Shown: one piece after another, positions 13,076 to 25,316 of the stretch
Layout: every line of letters starts with the position of its first letter
How positions within the stretch are numbered: the stretch's first letter is position 1
Source of the DNA: Epiperipatus broadwayi
Taxonomy: Eukaryota; Onychophora; Udeonychophora; Euonychophora; Peripatidae
Length of the DNA: 64,000 bases
NCBI GenBank assembly: GCA_028023455.1
Contig: JAQFVV010006305.1
Location: forward strand, 1,231,001 to 1,295,000
Direction of reading: 5' to 3'
Position numbers and translations under genes: made by a program
Notes under the pieces: model-generated
Seen by the model: the letters and a program-made list of their open reading frames with translations, nothing else
What the model was told of the DNA's origin: nothing
The model's database searches: none

Positions 13076-14139
13076 TGTAAATATACATTTTATTTAATAA
13101 AATAAACAGAAAAACAATCACTCCCTTCTTATTTTTTACTACAAATTCAATAGATATTATTAATAATTATTCAATATTTAAGTTTTTAACTGTGTATGAG
13201 TTATTTGAAGACACTTTTATAATGAGGATTCTATTCTCCAGAAGAATATACAAACGAAAAAAAAATTAAAAATATGTTGTATATTGACCATACTTAAAGG
13301 AAAAAAAGATCATAGAATCAAAATTGCTGTGCATAGAATTAAATGAAGGAAATGTGAATAAATACAAAATATCATTGTCACAATTAGTGCAAGTAGATAA
13401 ATGATGACATGAATGGTTCATGATTCATTGGATTTTATATAGTCAATCCCAATACATTTTTAAACAATTCCCAACATATATAAAATACAAAAACACAACC
13501 CTCATTTTTTATCTAATTTTGTAAGAGCATTTCTCTTGAAATATAATAGTCCTTACCTTATTATGTATTTACATTTAAATATAATTTTTTTTTTTACAAT
13601 TCATATGGTTACAGTCACTATCTTTTTAATGCATAAAAATAACTACTCTGGAAAACTAGTGAAAAAGATTGCAGGATTGATAGCATTGTATTTATAATTG
13701 ATTATTTATTGCAAATGTCCCCCAAAAAAAAAAAACAGAAAAAAAAACAACAACCATACACACAACAAAATATTTACTTGTTAATATAAAACTAATAATA
13801 AATATAGTTAGATTTTAAATCCAATCATATTTTTTTCCTTTTTTTTTTTCAGATTTAAAATTTTGGTTTTAATATTTTTAAGGCTGCTTTAACTATGACT
13901 GTATTAGTATATTTGTCTAGCATTTTAAAACAAGTATTAATACTGGATTGATTGAACAAAATTAAATACATTTATAAACAAAAAACTTCATTGATATGAT
14001 TATGTATAATTTGCCATTATATGATCTGAAATATGAATGTAAACAAGGCGAAAGCATGGAATTTTTTTTAGGTTACTGACATTTAATGTATTAGGAGTTT
14101 AATATTATTTAAAATATAGGTATCTGCAGATCTCAGCTA
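13076..14139. other. No recognisable gene
   Basis: AT-rich filler with several long A and T runs. Nothing recognised. Confidence 0.4.
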
Positions 14140-14905
14140 AAGACATGGCTGGTTTTACCAGAACAATTGGATGCTTATTGATTGGACGAAACTGCCATTT
14201 GTTCACAGGACTGTCTTCTGAGCTGCTCAGGGGTGAAAAAACTGAAAATTCCTAATGCGCTTATTTACCCGTCGATTTTCACCTCTTTTTTTTTTTGTGC
14301 ATTTGATCAGTGACGTGACACTTTTATAATTGAAGGAAGATATATGTCAAAATTATTCATAATAATATTGTATTCTCTTATTCCAAAATTACACGTGCTA
14401 TTAATTACTATATTAATACTAAAAAGCAGATGTTATCTAAGAGCATACCAAAAAAGAAATATAAAATTTTTATTTAAGATTGATTTTTATTATCCAATCA
14501 TTGACACTGTTATTCTAGCTGTGGAGGATACATTCAAACACTTCTGTATGTAGTGAAGAGTTGGTGTTTTTCTAAATATATATGAATTGCAAAAAAATGT
14601 CTGTATTAAATGAAAAATTACATGCTCTTGTAAATATATATGAGTTGCAAAAAATTTCTTCTGAAGAACTTCTTCAAAAATGTTTAATTTTAGAAAAACA
14701 TCTTAGGCACAATAATTTTCGAGACAGAACAGCTTTAAGTAACAAATTTCAAGTAATAGCAAGATGAATTTTCAAAAACACTTCAGCAATTAATGTTTTC
14801 ACACAGGCAAAACTTTCCATACAGTTGCCCCACTCAGTGCAAGCCAGAATAATCAATGGATGCAGGAAGGTTTGTGTATAAAATTCCTATCTAAGGTCTA
14901 CTCAT

Positions 14906-14958
14906 CCAATATCCACAGACTAGTTTCTAGCTTTGTCTTCATCAGTGAGGAGCCTTAG
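14906..14958 (-). ncRNA. Hammerhead ribozyme (type I), core intact
   Basis: Read on the - strand: CTAA-GGC-TCCTCA, then CTGATGA, a weak stem II region AGACAAAGCTA, then GAAAC, TAGTC (GTC cleavage triplet), TGTGGA-TA-TTGG. Stem I pairs TCCTCA with TGTGGA (five of six) and, beyond an internal loop, CTAA with TTGG. All invariant core bases (CUGAUGA, GAA, A-U at 15.1/16.1, C17) are present. Stem III is the self-complementary ACUAGU, too short for a monomer but able to pair between two molecules, as described for PLE and retrozyme hammerheads. Stem II is poorly paired in this copy. Confidence 0.8.
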
Positions 14959-15309
14959 ATCTGAGAGCACTGCACCTAGATCTTAGAATCTAATGCAACC
15001 CTCGAACAGCCACCTTTTACTTTTTTTAGCTAACTATAAAGCTTTGAATCCAAAATGAAAACACAATAATGTTTTCAATTCAAGCTCATTAGCTTGTATA
15101 GTCGTATAGATCTGAACTCAGTTCAGCATCCATACTTTTTGGTGTCTTCTTCTTTAATAACCACAGTCACCATAATCCTATTTAGCAGGGTTGTTATTAA
15201 ACATCAAATATCACGTGATCACCATTCTTTATGCTCATGCAAGCTGTTTTCACAGAGGCAAAACTCTCCATACAATAGTGCCACTTAGGGCAAGCCAGAG
15301 TAATCAGGT

Positions 15310-15362
15310 CCAAGGCTCTTATGATGAAAGCTACAAGCTAGAAACTAGTCTGGAGATATTGG
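15310..15362 (+). ncRNA. Degenerate hammerhead ribozyme
   Basis: Same motif in the inverted part of the element: CCAAGG, CTCTT, ATGATGA (core C3 lost and four bases of stem I missing), stem II AAGCT-ACA-AGCTA with four pairs, GAAAC, TAGTC, TGGAGA-TA-TTGG. The 3' half is perfect but the 5' strand is damaged, so cleavage is not expected. This copy preserves the best paired stem II and so hints at the ancestral sequence. Confidence 0.7.
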
Positions 15363-16399
15363 ATGAGTAGGCACTAGATAGGAATTTTATGCACACCTTC
15401 CTGCATTTCATTGATTACTCTGGCTTGCACTGAGGAGCGCTATTGTATGAATAGTTTTGCATATGTGAAAACAGCTTGTGTAAGTGTAAAGAATGGTGAT
15501 CATATTATGTTTAATGATTCAATTAATGTTCTCATATATATGCCAACATAAATTAGAAAACAGTTCCAAATTTATTTATTTGTTTATTGATTGTATTGTG
15601 AATATTTGCAACACTGCCAGTATCAGTAGCCAGTTCAGAAAAAAGATTTCAAAACTGAAATTAATAAAAACTTACACTTAATCGATCATGGCTCAAGAAG
15701 GACTGACTAGTGTAGCAGTGTTGTTAATTGAACACAAAAATTACCGTAATCTTAATATCGATATATTAATTCAAACATTTGCAAGAGCAAAAGTATGAAA
15801 AATTAATTAAAATTGCAATATGTATTTAATTTTAATTGTAGAGGTATTATTATATTTATGAGTTACTGATCTTTAATATAGTTAAAAAAAAAATCTTTTT
15901 CATATTTTTTTTTTACAATTTTAATATTGTTTGTTAATTAAAAAAAGTCATTAAATTTTTTTATTTCAAATTTGTTTATATTTGACTATGCATGTATGTA
16001 AGTATATATAGATAAGGGGTGAGTGGATTTTTCTTTGCCTAGGGGTGCCAGGTATCCTTGCACTGAACCCGGCTTTAAAGAGTTAAATTCATTGCACTTA
16101 GTAAAAACATCTTCCAAATATGCAAGACTCATCAATCATGAACGACTTGTTAAAAGTTCATTGAAATTCTATCCTAAATATTTGACGTGAAAAAAAACAA
16201 CTGACTACTAAATTCAAAAAGTCCCAGTAGTATCTTTCCTCTGGATAATTATTTCCAGTATGTAATAAAAGCGCAATATGTTTGTTATCGATTTCAATAC
16301 ACAAAATTTTAAATAATCTGGATTGAGGTGATCAAGATTTTATATAGTTACTAATTTTTACACTTTCCTCCAAAATAGCATTTAAATCTCAAATTTTTT

Positions 16400-17240
16400 T
16401 ATTAGTCCTTGTCTATAATAAAGATATTTTTGTGGCTTTTGTAATTACTTGCAGAATACATGTGATAACTCTTCTTTTTTATCATTGCTTGAGTAACATC
16501 TGTATAAATATCACTGCACTTTATGGATTTCCTGTTTTGTAATATAATTATTAATATAATTGAATATATCTTTTCCATTAGCTCTTTAACTGTAAATATT
16601 TGCACATGAGAAAATCTTTTTTATTACTATTATTAAATATATTATGACACCAATATTAAATGAGTTCTGCAATATCTGCAGATTCATCCATTTGCAATAC
16701 ATATTCACTGCAAAGTTTAAGCCAATGAATTAGTTTTTTCTCTATTTCGGATAAAAGATCTTTGTTGCGATATGAAACTATTATTTGATAATTGTAATAT
16801 ATCTATTTTTTTTTATCAAATTCTTTGTTTAATATGCATGATAAAATGTTTTACGTACAAGGTTTAATGAGCATCTCTTCTATAGCATGAGTTAGCAAAT
16901 TATATCTTCAAAAAATTTATATCTTTTCTTTGTAATCGGCATGTCTATGAAGTTTAGCTGAAGGTAATGAACTGTTTCCATGTATTTTATTACATAAAAC
17001 ACACAATGTATCAAGAGCATTTGCATTGCCAATATATGTAAATCTCTAATTTAAATAAGTTTTATTATATTATCTTTTTGGTATGCTCTTAGATAACATC
17101 TGCTTTTTAATATTAAATTTTGAAGAAACCAGTTTCTCCTCCAATCATACATTTGCCGGAAGTACTTTTTGCCCTTCCTTGTTTTAAAGTTCATCTCTTT
17201 AGCCAAGAATCCATGGATAATTTTTGAATATTTCTAATAT
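16400..17240 (-). pseudogene. hAT transposase relic, opposite orientation
   Basis: On the - strand, broken readings include LQMDESADIAELI (about 16690), which matches the catalytic LQLDEST-DIS motif of ZBED5/DUF4371 hAT transposases. The frame 16605-16402 contains CSDIYTDVTQAMIKK, resembling the CIGICTDGAPSMIG motif of the same family. Upstream, 17240-17120 reads RAKSTSGKCMIGGETGFF with stops. A block at 17046-17121 is the inverse of 14393-14468. There are many stops, and termini were not located. Confidence 0.7.
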
Positions 17241-17280
17241 TTGTCAGAACTTTAAAATAGAAACAAAAAAATTATGATAT

Positions 17281-17366
17281 AAAAAAAAAGACTGCAACAT
17301 ATAAAAGTAAATATGAAAGAAAAAAAAAGACTGCAACATATAAAAGTAAATATGAAAGAAATTACA
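17281..17366. repeat. Two-copy tandem repeat, 39-bp period
   Basis: GACTGCAACATATAAAAGTA followed by AATATGAAAG and an A-run, repeated at 17290 and 17329 without mismatch over the unit. Confidence 0.9.
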
Positions 17367-20300
17367 AAAAAGTGTCAGTAATATAAAAATAATTGTGATA
17401 AAATGATTTGATAAAAATATTCAGTAACAAAAATTAAAGATTGCGAAATAAGATTGTAATATATAAAATCAAATATTATTAATGTTGAAATAAGTACTTA
17501 ATATAATTATATTTGGAAATAATTTATAATCATAAAAGAAAAAATTTAGTAAAAAAATATTCAGTCTCAAAATTTATGCGAGTCAATTCAAGTCTATTAT
17601 AATAAAACAATCAAAAGTGCTAATAAAGGCTTGTAATAATAATAAATATACATGTTTAAGCAAAATAATACAATAATGTATTCATAAACAAGTATTATCA
17701 TGAATAATATCTGTTCAACTGGCAAAGCCATCATCCATTTACTTTGATAGATTGCTAAAAAATATTTAATATCATGGTAGCATTGTGCACATGCAGATTG
17801 CCTTTCGGCATGTTTCACCATGTTCAAACATGATTCAACTTGGTGCAGTATTTTAAGTCATTTAAGGCTTATATTACTTTTCATAAATTTTTTACCAAAC
17901 ACTTATTACTGACTTTCCACGTAACAACACTGGTGTTCATCATGAAAGTTTTGAATTTCATTATTGTTTTGACTTATTATTGTATTGTAAATTCAGTTAC
18001 TGTGTATGTGGTTTTAATTAGTAATTTGTTTTAATTGAATAAAATATTAGAAGAAAATGAGATATAATGAAAGGGCAGAGTTAGAAACAAACACGTTGAA
18101 AGAGTAAAGAAAGGATTATTGAATAAATAAGAAAGAGAAAGAATTCTTTAAAGTCTGTGGAGGATTAGAGAGAGAAGGAAATTAATAGGAAGGTTAATAG
18201 TTATGAATTATTTTTTTTGAAACAAATGCATTTGATGAAATTGATGTTAAATGTGCAGGATTTGCTTTTTGGAAGATGACTGAAGAGAATAATGTTTTAA
18301 TATTTTTAGTGTTTATTTTTATCTCCATTATAACACCATTATAAGTTGTATTCTAGTTATCTATCAAAAATGTAGCAATTGATTTAAAACAATTTGGTTT
18401 GAAAATAGAGAATAACTCAAAATTTGTTGAATAAAGAATAGTGCTTTTTATTTGTTCAAAGTAACAACATGTCTATAATGAAGATATTTGTTTTTAATCT
18501 TTTTATTCAGTTTGCTTTTTCCTAATGAGTCAAAAGTTATTAAAGTGGTTTCTTTATATAAAAATAGTCGTAAAAATAAATTTGAAAATTATAAATGTTT
18601 CAGTCTTCTCAATTCTAGCTAAATTATTTGAATTATTTGCACTGTATACAAATGTATTTGTACTTATAATTTTCCTTTAATAATGTACAATTAAATGGTA
18701 GCAGATGTTGGAAGATTATCAAATAAAAGAGTTAACTGTAAAAAAAACAAGAAGCAATTCCTAATTAAGAGTATCTTTTCATGCTTCTAGAATAAGATGT
18801 TTGATTGTAAAAGATTTAATGCTATTTTTCTACACAATTTTATGTATCTTTTGCCTTTGTTTTTGCTCTATTTAGTATCCATTTTCATTTTTTTTCTTTT
18901 ATGTTAGTATCTTCATTTATTTAAGAAGTATAGACTCTGTCATAATCTTTACATGCCATTGATCATTTTTTTATCAATTGTAAAAATAGGATTGTGCCAC
19001 ATTTTTATTGATTTGTAATAATTCTGACTTCGATTTTGTCTCCTTTTTTTCCACTCCCAAATCAGAATTATCACCCTCATTTACAAGTGACTGGTAATAA
19101 TTGTTTATTATTTTATTCTCAGAATAAGGCTATGAAAAGTTAGGAAATCTTTTTCAAAACTGGGTCTTTAAATCCAATCTCTCAAGATTATGTTCACTTT
19201 CTATCTAAACACTAGGCTAGCATCTTGGAAAGTGAATGCAACTTAGAACAAAATACTGAAATACATATCCCATGCTATTAAAAAATAACCATTGAACATA
19301 ACCCCCACTCCATTTCATCTTTTCAAAGATTAAATCTATAATAATTTTTAAGTGCAATTTGTATAGAAAAACTTGCTCTTTCTGCCTGGAATTGACATGC
19401 TACCACTTCAAGGATAGTTAATTAACATTAACATATTCTGCTGAATAATATGTTCCTGTTTGACAAAGAAGTTCTCACATTAAATTTCTGGATTACAATG
19501 AAAAACATCAATTACCACACTCATGCCCTGCTCCTTTCTTGCAGAGACTGATTATTCCCACCATTAGATATAGAAAGAAGTTGCATCATAAAAAGTATGT
19601 AAAATTCTTTTAAATAAATCAGATGTATCTCTAATCTGAAATGTTTAACAACTAACATATACTGTATATCAAATAAAGATCTTTTTTTGGAAGTTAAAGC
19701 AAGAAATCCTTCAAACAACCAAAGAATTGTAGCACAAGAAATAAGCTTTTTGTGAGTGACAAATAATTTTTTTCGCTTCCAGATATAAAAATTAGCTGAA
19801 TTTATCTTTCTAAATATTATTGGGACACTCATCCATTATTATTATGCTTATTTATTTCAGAAATGAAATTTAATAGATTCTGACCTATATAGAATCCAAA
19901 TAGAAATATTTATCCAGTTTATGTTGGCACGACTAAGGTAATAAATTCATTAATGAATTTATTTTCTGGTTGAAATTTTTCCAGATTTTTTTGTAATATT
20001 TTTTTTTTTTTAAAAGGTGTTAAATAAGTGCAAAATATTTCTGTAAAGTTTTTCAATGTTATTTACTTATTTTTTTAAATTTGTTTTTTGATGTCTTATA
20101 CATGTAATTTATTTTTACAATATATGTTAATTTTTTGAAAAAAATCTCAATAAAACTTATAAAATTATGCAACAATTTTTGACTAATTATATTATCAGTC
20201 ATTAATTTTTATTATTACAGTTACATCTATCATAGAAAGATACCAGCAATAATTAATTTTATTTAAGCTTTATATTAATTATATTTGTTAGACTTCAAAT

Positions 20301-21690
20301 TTTATTTTATTTTATGTATTTGGTTTGGAATTTATTTTTTTATATATAGATAATCCTTGGCATTCCATGGAGTAATTAGCAAGTTTTTGCTTCATTGATA
20401 TGATCTTTTTCATTGTGTTTTTAAATGTTGAAAATGAATATATCTTTACATCTTCAAACATACAATAATTGTGTTCTAACATTTGTTACTATATTTGCAT
20501 GAATCAAATCTATTTTCATAATTGGCTGCAGTTAAAATACTACTTAAATCTTAATAACATAAAAATTGCTTTGAAATCAATGTTGACAAAACAGTGAATC
20601 ACAATTTGGCCTATTGTATTGAAATAGACACATCTATCTCATGAAAGCTAATTCTATTTGTTTTGTTTCAATAGAGGTTCTTTTCTTGTATATAATTAGT
20701 AACAATTTTTAAGTTAAAAAAATGATACTCAGGTTGGTTTTATATTCTGATTTTAATTACAATTAGAGTACAAGTAAAGATTAATTATATATAATTTTAA
20801 CAGACCTTGTTGGTGTATTTGTTAATTTGCTATACTTATGGCTTATTTCAAATCTGGATTGGGTAAAAAGTTGAAATTTTTTTTCATATTTTTTTAAAGC
20901 TTAGTTTTTTTCCTGGATTGCCAACTTTTAGCCAATTTGATTGATAAATGCTATACAATCTTAACTAGGGGAAAACAAGGATGACAAACATTCAAACTTA
21001 CTATTTGGCATGTTTATTGTTCTCTATGACTGATATGTCAAATTGGCGGCCCGCGATGTGATTTTTCATAGCATGTGGCTATGATGCTATGCAATAAAAT
21101 GAAAGCAGAATATGTTGCAAACAATAAATTAATTTTAAAAAACTTTTTAAAAAACAAACTTTTATATTTAATGACATGAATTAAAATATATAAATAATGG
21201 GTGGTTACATACATAACTAATTTATAATTATTGGTTACACACATAGCTAAATATTTTTGATGACATGCTTTTATGATGATGAAGCATTTGAAATATGATG
21301 AACACCAAAGCTGGCAACATTAATATTGTGTTGCTGTGCTTCCGAGAACATAAATACATTCTGATAAAACTTTAGTCAGCTATTCGCACCACCAACGTAG
21401 CAGTGCTATCTGCAGATGTTGGGTTTTTTTAAGAATTGAATATCTCAATAATCAACAAAACATAATTGAGGGTTTTGGACATAACTTGATTTAACATTTT
21501 CAAACTAAGTTCTTTAAGAATTTATTTTATTTCATTTTTCATTATTAAAACTAACTTTGATACTTGTATTTATCTTTTTTTAAAAACTCTAGGTTGTTAT
21601 TTTTTTTTATCATTTTATTTTTATTTCATTAAACTTTGTTAAACATTTTCATTATTCCAAGTCCATGGTTGTTAATAAGTAGGTCAAGCC
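17367..21690. other. Long stretch with no recognised gene
   Basis: Small open frames (for example 17597-17827 and 19521-19832, both on the - strand) are low-complexity or unconserved and lack start context or domains. A GC-richer fragment GGCGGCCCGCGATGTG at 21045-21060 resembles the subterminal sequence of some hAT elements, but no terminus or target duplication was found. Otherwise AT-rich filler. Confidence 0.4.
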
Positions 21691-21840
21691 AGAGAATCCG
21701 TCAGATTACATATTTTTAATTTTTGTCTGGCGGTTTTTTATTATTCGGCCCTCCAATTAACTTTAGTGACCTGGCATTAAACGTTTCATTTTTTATATTG
21801 CCTTTGGCTGTCACAAAGGCATTGAAATCAGTTTGACAGA

Positions 21841-22194
21841 CTATAGTATATGGGCCTTCGTAAAGCTGCTGGAATTTTTTTTAGGACGACTCACGGAGTT
21901 ATTTGTAACATACGTGTTCGCATTCAGCTGGTCTGGCTTTTTTATTTCAGCTTGCGGGCTATTTTGGCTACGATTCATCTGATTTATAGTTAAATTCGTA
22001 ACTTCAACTTTTATCTCTTCAATTACTTTTCTATCTTCTATCTTATTTTTTTCTATTACTCGGTAAGCAGTCTCTATTTTATTCTCTATTTGTGTTTTAA
22101 TCTCTTCTATTTCTTCTCTAATTTCTTTTTTCATTCTGATCTGTTCTTTAAATTTTTCAAGCATTTCAGTCTGCACTTGCAATTTTCTGTTCAT
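21841..22194 (-). CDS. Coiled-coil ORF, gag-like, 117 aa, from the LTR relic
   Basis: Opens MNRKLQVQTEMLEKFKEQIR and continues with heptad-like runs of E, K, I and R to about residue 70 (EEIEEIKTQIENKIETAYRV), then a polar tail rich in N, S and P. Such a coiled coil at the start of the first ORF behind the primer site is usual in arthropod Gypsy gag genes. No matrix, capsid or zinc-knuckle motif follows; the frame closes after FTKAHIL. The upstream frame at 22320-22200 is also rich in K and Q, so the natural start may lie further up across a frameshift. It is a relic, and function is not expected. Confidence 0.5.
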   Translation of the reverse strand: MNRKLQVQTEMLEKFKEQIRMKKEIREEIEEIKTQIENKIETAYRVIEKNKIEDRKVIEEIKVEVTNLTINQMNRSQNSPQAEIKKPDQLNANTYVTNNSVSRPKKNSSSFTKAHIL

Positions 22195-22733
22195 TTCATT
22201 ATGTTGGTTTTTAAGTTCTTCTGTTATTTTTTTATATTCTTCAGCTGCTTTTTTTGTTTTTCAAACATGCAAGTTAATAAAGCTATGATCTCGCTATTCT
22301 CTATTTCATTATTTTGAACCTTTATTTTGGTTTTATTTCTTATCATTTAATATTCTCAATACTTTTTATATCATATATCTTTAATATTTTATTTAATTTA
22401 TAATTAAACATTGCGTGTTCGGTCAACTTTTCCCACTACATTCCCCCTAATACCACTTGCATGCCGAACCTAATGCCAATGCCTATCCGCACTTATTTCC
22501 TATCTATAACATATATATTTTTCTTTTCTTTAATACCATATATAATATTTCAACAAACTAATCCCACTTATCTTTTATAGCATATAAAATTATTATTAGT
22601 GCCATTTGTTCTCTTTCGTCTCTCAAATTTTTTTTTTCACTTCATTTGTATATATTTTTATTTATGTGAGCCAAATTTTTTTTTTTTTTTTATATTACGC
22701 ATTTTTAATTTTTAAATTTGAACTAATATTCAT

Positions 22734-22751
22734 GTCCCACATTGGGAACCA
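22734..22751 (-). promoter_or_regulatory. Degenerate tRNA-Lys(1,2) primer-binding site
   Basis: On the - strand: TGGTTCCCAATGTGGGAC, two bases after the LTR end. It matches the known Lys1,2 primer site (TGGCGCCCAACGTGGGGC) at 14 of 18 positions. Position and match together fix the orientation of the element. Confidence 0.65.
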
Positions 22752-22753
22752 TT

Positions 22754-23891
22754 TGTAACAGGAATTACTGCTCCTTTTTTAAACTTTTACAACTTGAACT
22801 TTTTAATTTTAAAAACTTTCTAATTATTTATTCTATTTTTATAAAATCATATTTTGGAAAAAAGCCTTTTTGAAACTCCGTTACTCAAGCAGGAGAGTAA
22901 ATATGATTAATACTTACATACCAATTATATCCCCAGTCATACCGAGATTTAATAAAATATTAAACCAATGGCCACATTTCCAGACCGAAGTAACTACCCG
23001 GCTGCATGAAATGTGAAATATCCCATGAGGAAATTTATAATGGGTTTTAAACCCATAGCGCCATCCAATACTTTGATTGGAACCCATGAAATGTCACTAA
23101 CATGTTTCATGCGCTTGACCCATGGCTAGTTCTTCACATGGGACCGGCTACACATTTGCTTATAAGAATGGAGAAAGACAGAGATGGAAAAACGGCATTA
23201 AAAATTTATGAAAAGATAATCATTAAATGTAATATAATAAGAAATAATAAAATATAAACATATTAGATAGTATACACTTAACAAATTTTGCATGCTTATT
23301 TACGAATTCTATTTCGGATGAAATATAAAAGTTTTAATACTGACATAAAACAATATTTACTTAGGATTTATAGCACATCTTTTTGAGCTTATTTGTCATT
23401 TCAACATTGTCTTTAATTTTCATAGGTGTTTGGTTTCCATGGTAAGTGTGCACAGTTCTTGGATTTTGTATATGGGTATGTACAGTTTTTGGTTATTTTT
23501 TGTATGTGGGTGACCACTCTTTGTCTCGGATCTGTTAGTTTTTTGGTCCAGGTATTGGTAACATGAAGGAATCTTCTTGGTGTTTTGTTCTATGGCATAT
23601 CTGTTTCACTTAATTCAGTAGGGCGGGTTGAAACTTCAACAGAAGATGAATTAGAGTAATTTATTATGGCATTTTGCTAATGGCACACGGGAGAAGACTG
23701 GAAGAAATGACCGAACACCAGCGTTCGGTTCTAGCCAATCATTCTCTTTAATAACTTGAACTGAAATCTGAACTTCTCAACTCAAACTTAACTAAAACTG
23801 AAAAACTCACTAGAAACTGAATAGAGAATGTGTGCCTTTTATATTACTCTGACCCCATCTTTGCTCGAATTTTTACCGTTTTATCAATACA
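22754..23891 (-). repeat. 5' LTR of the Gypsy-like relic
   Basis: Ends in TGTTACA on the - strand (TGTAACAG at 22754, + strand) and probably starts TGTATTGATAAAACGG at 23891. A TATA-like AATATAAAAGGC (about 23837) lies after the start and is followed by AGTTTCTAGTGAG and repeated AACTCAA-type blocks, as in the LTR at 7181-8329. The start is uncertain by some tens of bases. Confidence 0.6.
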
Positions 23892-24228
23892 TTTTGTCTC
23901 AAAAGAATCTTGATTAAAATTTATATTTTCTATTTTAATTACAGAAATTAGGATTAGAGAGATATTGTTTAACTAATCAGTCTGAAATCTTAAGCTCCAG
24001 AGCCTGATTAGTTTTGTAGAAACTATTTTATTTAATCATAAGAAACTTTACTTTTTTAATTAAAAACACTTTTTTCTTAAAGAGTATTTTTGACAGACCA
24101 TAAAATAAAAATATATAAAAGAAAGACAAGTTATAATTATTACTTATTCCTAACTTATCTCTAAATTTTCCCTCTATTTTTTTTTTTAAACTATTGAATT
24201 ATTATTATTTTAAATTTATATATATATA

Positions 24229-25091
24229 CGCCTGGGTCTCGTTTTATTCGGTAGATAGGCTCTGCAGAAACATGCACAAAAGTAATCGCACAAAAGTAAA
24301 CTTAACTTGAAAAATGGGGGATAGGTTCTGTAATTTTCAGAAATCGGCATAAAAGCAAAGCAACAAGGAAAAATTACTTTAAAATTTGCATTAAAAAAAT
24401 AAGGAAATATGACTAATAAAAAATTTCAAATATTTGAAAAAAATTAATACAAGACAAACTTTTTTTACTTTTTTTATGAGCTACAGTATTTAATTTTCCA
24501 TTTTTCCATACATATTTTAATCATTACTGCTATTTGACAATATGCGTTAGTTTGTGAACTGGTAAGAAATCAGATTCGTGACATGATGTACTAGTGCCAC
24601 TTTCAGTCTTGTGCTGTGTTAATGATTTTCTGTTTCTATATTAAAAAAATGAGATTGCAATCAAAACAAAAAGATTATACATTATCATTAGAAAGATTAT
24701 TTTCAGTTTATAAACTCTTCGTTATTATTTATTTTAAAAATCTAAAAAAATATTTATTTCTGTTAATATCTAACAAAATACATTTTAAAACTTTAAAATT
24801 TTTAAACATTTATTGCGATATTTTTATATTTACATATAAATCTATTGTTATTATTTACTCATTAGTATAAGTAGGTTATTTACATAGAAGCTTCAGGCCA
24901 TATGTACGTTAGCTGCTAATATAAGGTTATATTTTTGAAAAAAAGTATTTCAAGTCAAAATAAGTTATTAATAATTTAAATTTCTTGATATCTAATAAAT
25001 ATAGTGAAATATGAAAGCTATTAAGAAGAAACATGAATCACATAACTTCAAAATCACATTAAAATAATCCATATAATACGAGACCCAGGTG
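24229..25091. mobile_element. TA-flanked MITE, copy 1 (863 bp)
   Basis: Left end CGCCTGGGTCTCGTTTTA (24229) and right end GAGACCCAGGTG (25091), each bordered by TA (24227-24228 and 25092-25093), as in Tc1/mariner-type insertions. The left subterminal part (GATAGGCTCTGCAG, GGGGGATAGGTTCTG, AAAATTACTTTAAAATTTGC, CAAGACAAAC) is the reverse complement of the right part of the copy at 27705-28572. No transposase reading; the small ORF at 24616-24870 is not conserved in the other copy. Confidence 0.85.
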
Positions 25092-25157
25092 TATATTTTT
25101 TAATAACAAAAAAAAAAGTAAATTATGTAACTCGTATATATATACACACACACTTGT

Positions 25158-25316
25158 GCAATGCGTGTATATACATACTGTTACAATATATATATATATT
25201 GTTTTCTATTATTTGGTTTTAGATATATAGTGATATACACACATCTGTGGCAATGCGGGTATATACATACTGTTACAATATATATATATATATTGTTTTT
25301 AATTATTTGGTTATAC
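25158..25316. repeat. Tandem duplication, 92-bp period, with AT-dinucleotide core
   Basis: GCAATGCGTGTATATACATAC (25158) and GCAATGCGGGTATATACATAC (25250), each followed by TGTTACAATATATATATA and TTGTTTT. The second copy is partial. Confidence 0.85.

Larger units (their letters stand above)
14802..15519. mobile_element. Ribozyme-bearing element, copy 1 (718 bp; retrozyme/PLE-like)
   Basis: Flanked by a 15-bp target duplication, CAATTAATGTTTTCA (14787-14801) and CAATTAATGTTCTCA (15520-15534), with one mismatch. It holds one full monomer whose ribozyme lies on the - strand (start GGCAAAAC at 14806, next start at 15257, so 451 bp). A 50-bp partial second monomer follows, then an inverted part from about 15308. 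Left terminus ACAGGCAAAACTTTCC and right terminus GATCATATTATGTTTAATG match the other two copies. No ORF of its own. The element sits inside a hAT relic, so it is younger than that. Confidence 0.85.
14344..15800 (+). pseudogene. hAT transposase relic, C-terminal part, interrupted by the ribozyme element
   Basis: In pieces, the + strand reads FKIDFYYPIIDTVILAVEDT, then ELQKISSEELLQKCLILEKH (about 14640-14700), as in the C-terminal half of DUF4371/ZMYM-type hAT transposases. After the insertion at 14802-15519 it continues FRKKISKLKLIKTYT (about 15635), a stop, then MAQEGLTSVAVLLIEHKNYR. That is the hAT C-terminal dimerisation region, normally SKLKLIK, TMSQERL and LSIE. Stops and gaps show it is dead. 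A 75-bp block at 14393-14468 recurs inverted at 17046-17121, so relics in both orientations may come from one family. Confidence 0.8.
21700..23891 (-). mobile_element. Gypsy-like LTR retrotransposon relic, 5' end
   Basis: On the - strand the order is LTR (23891 to 22754), two bases, primer-binding site (22751-22734), leader, then a coiled-coil ORF (22194-21841). After that, to about 21700, there is a short reading with EGPYTIV and FVTAKGNIKNETFNARSLKL in another frame. The 3' LTR and most of gag-pol are absent, so this is an internally deleted remnant. Confidence 0.7.
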
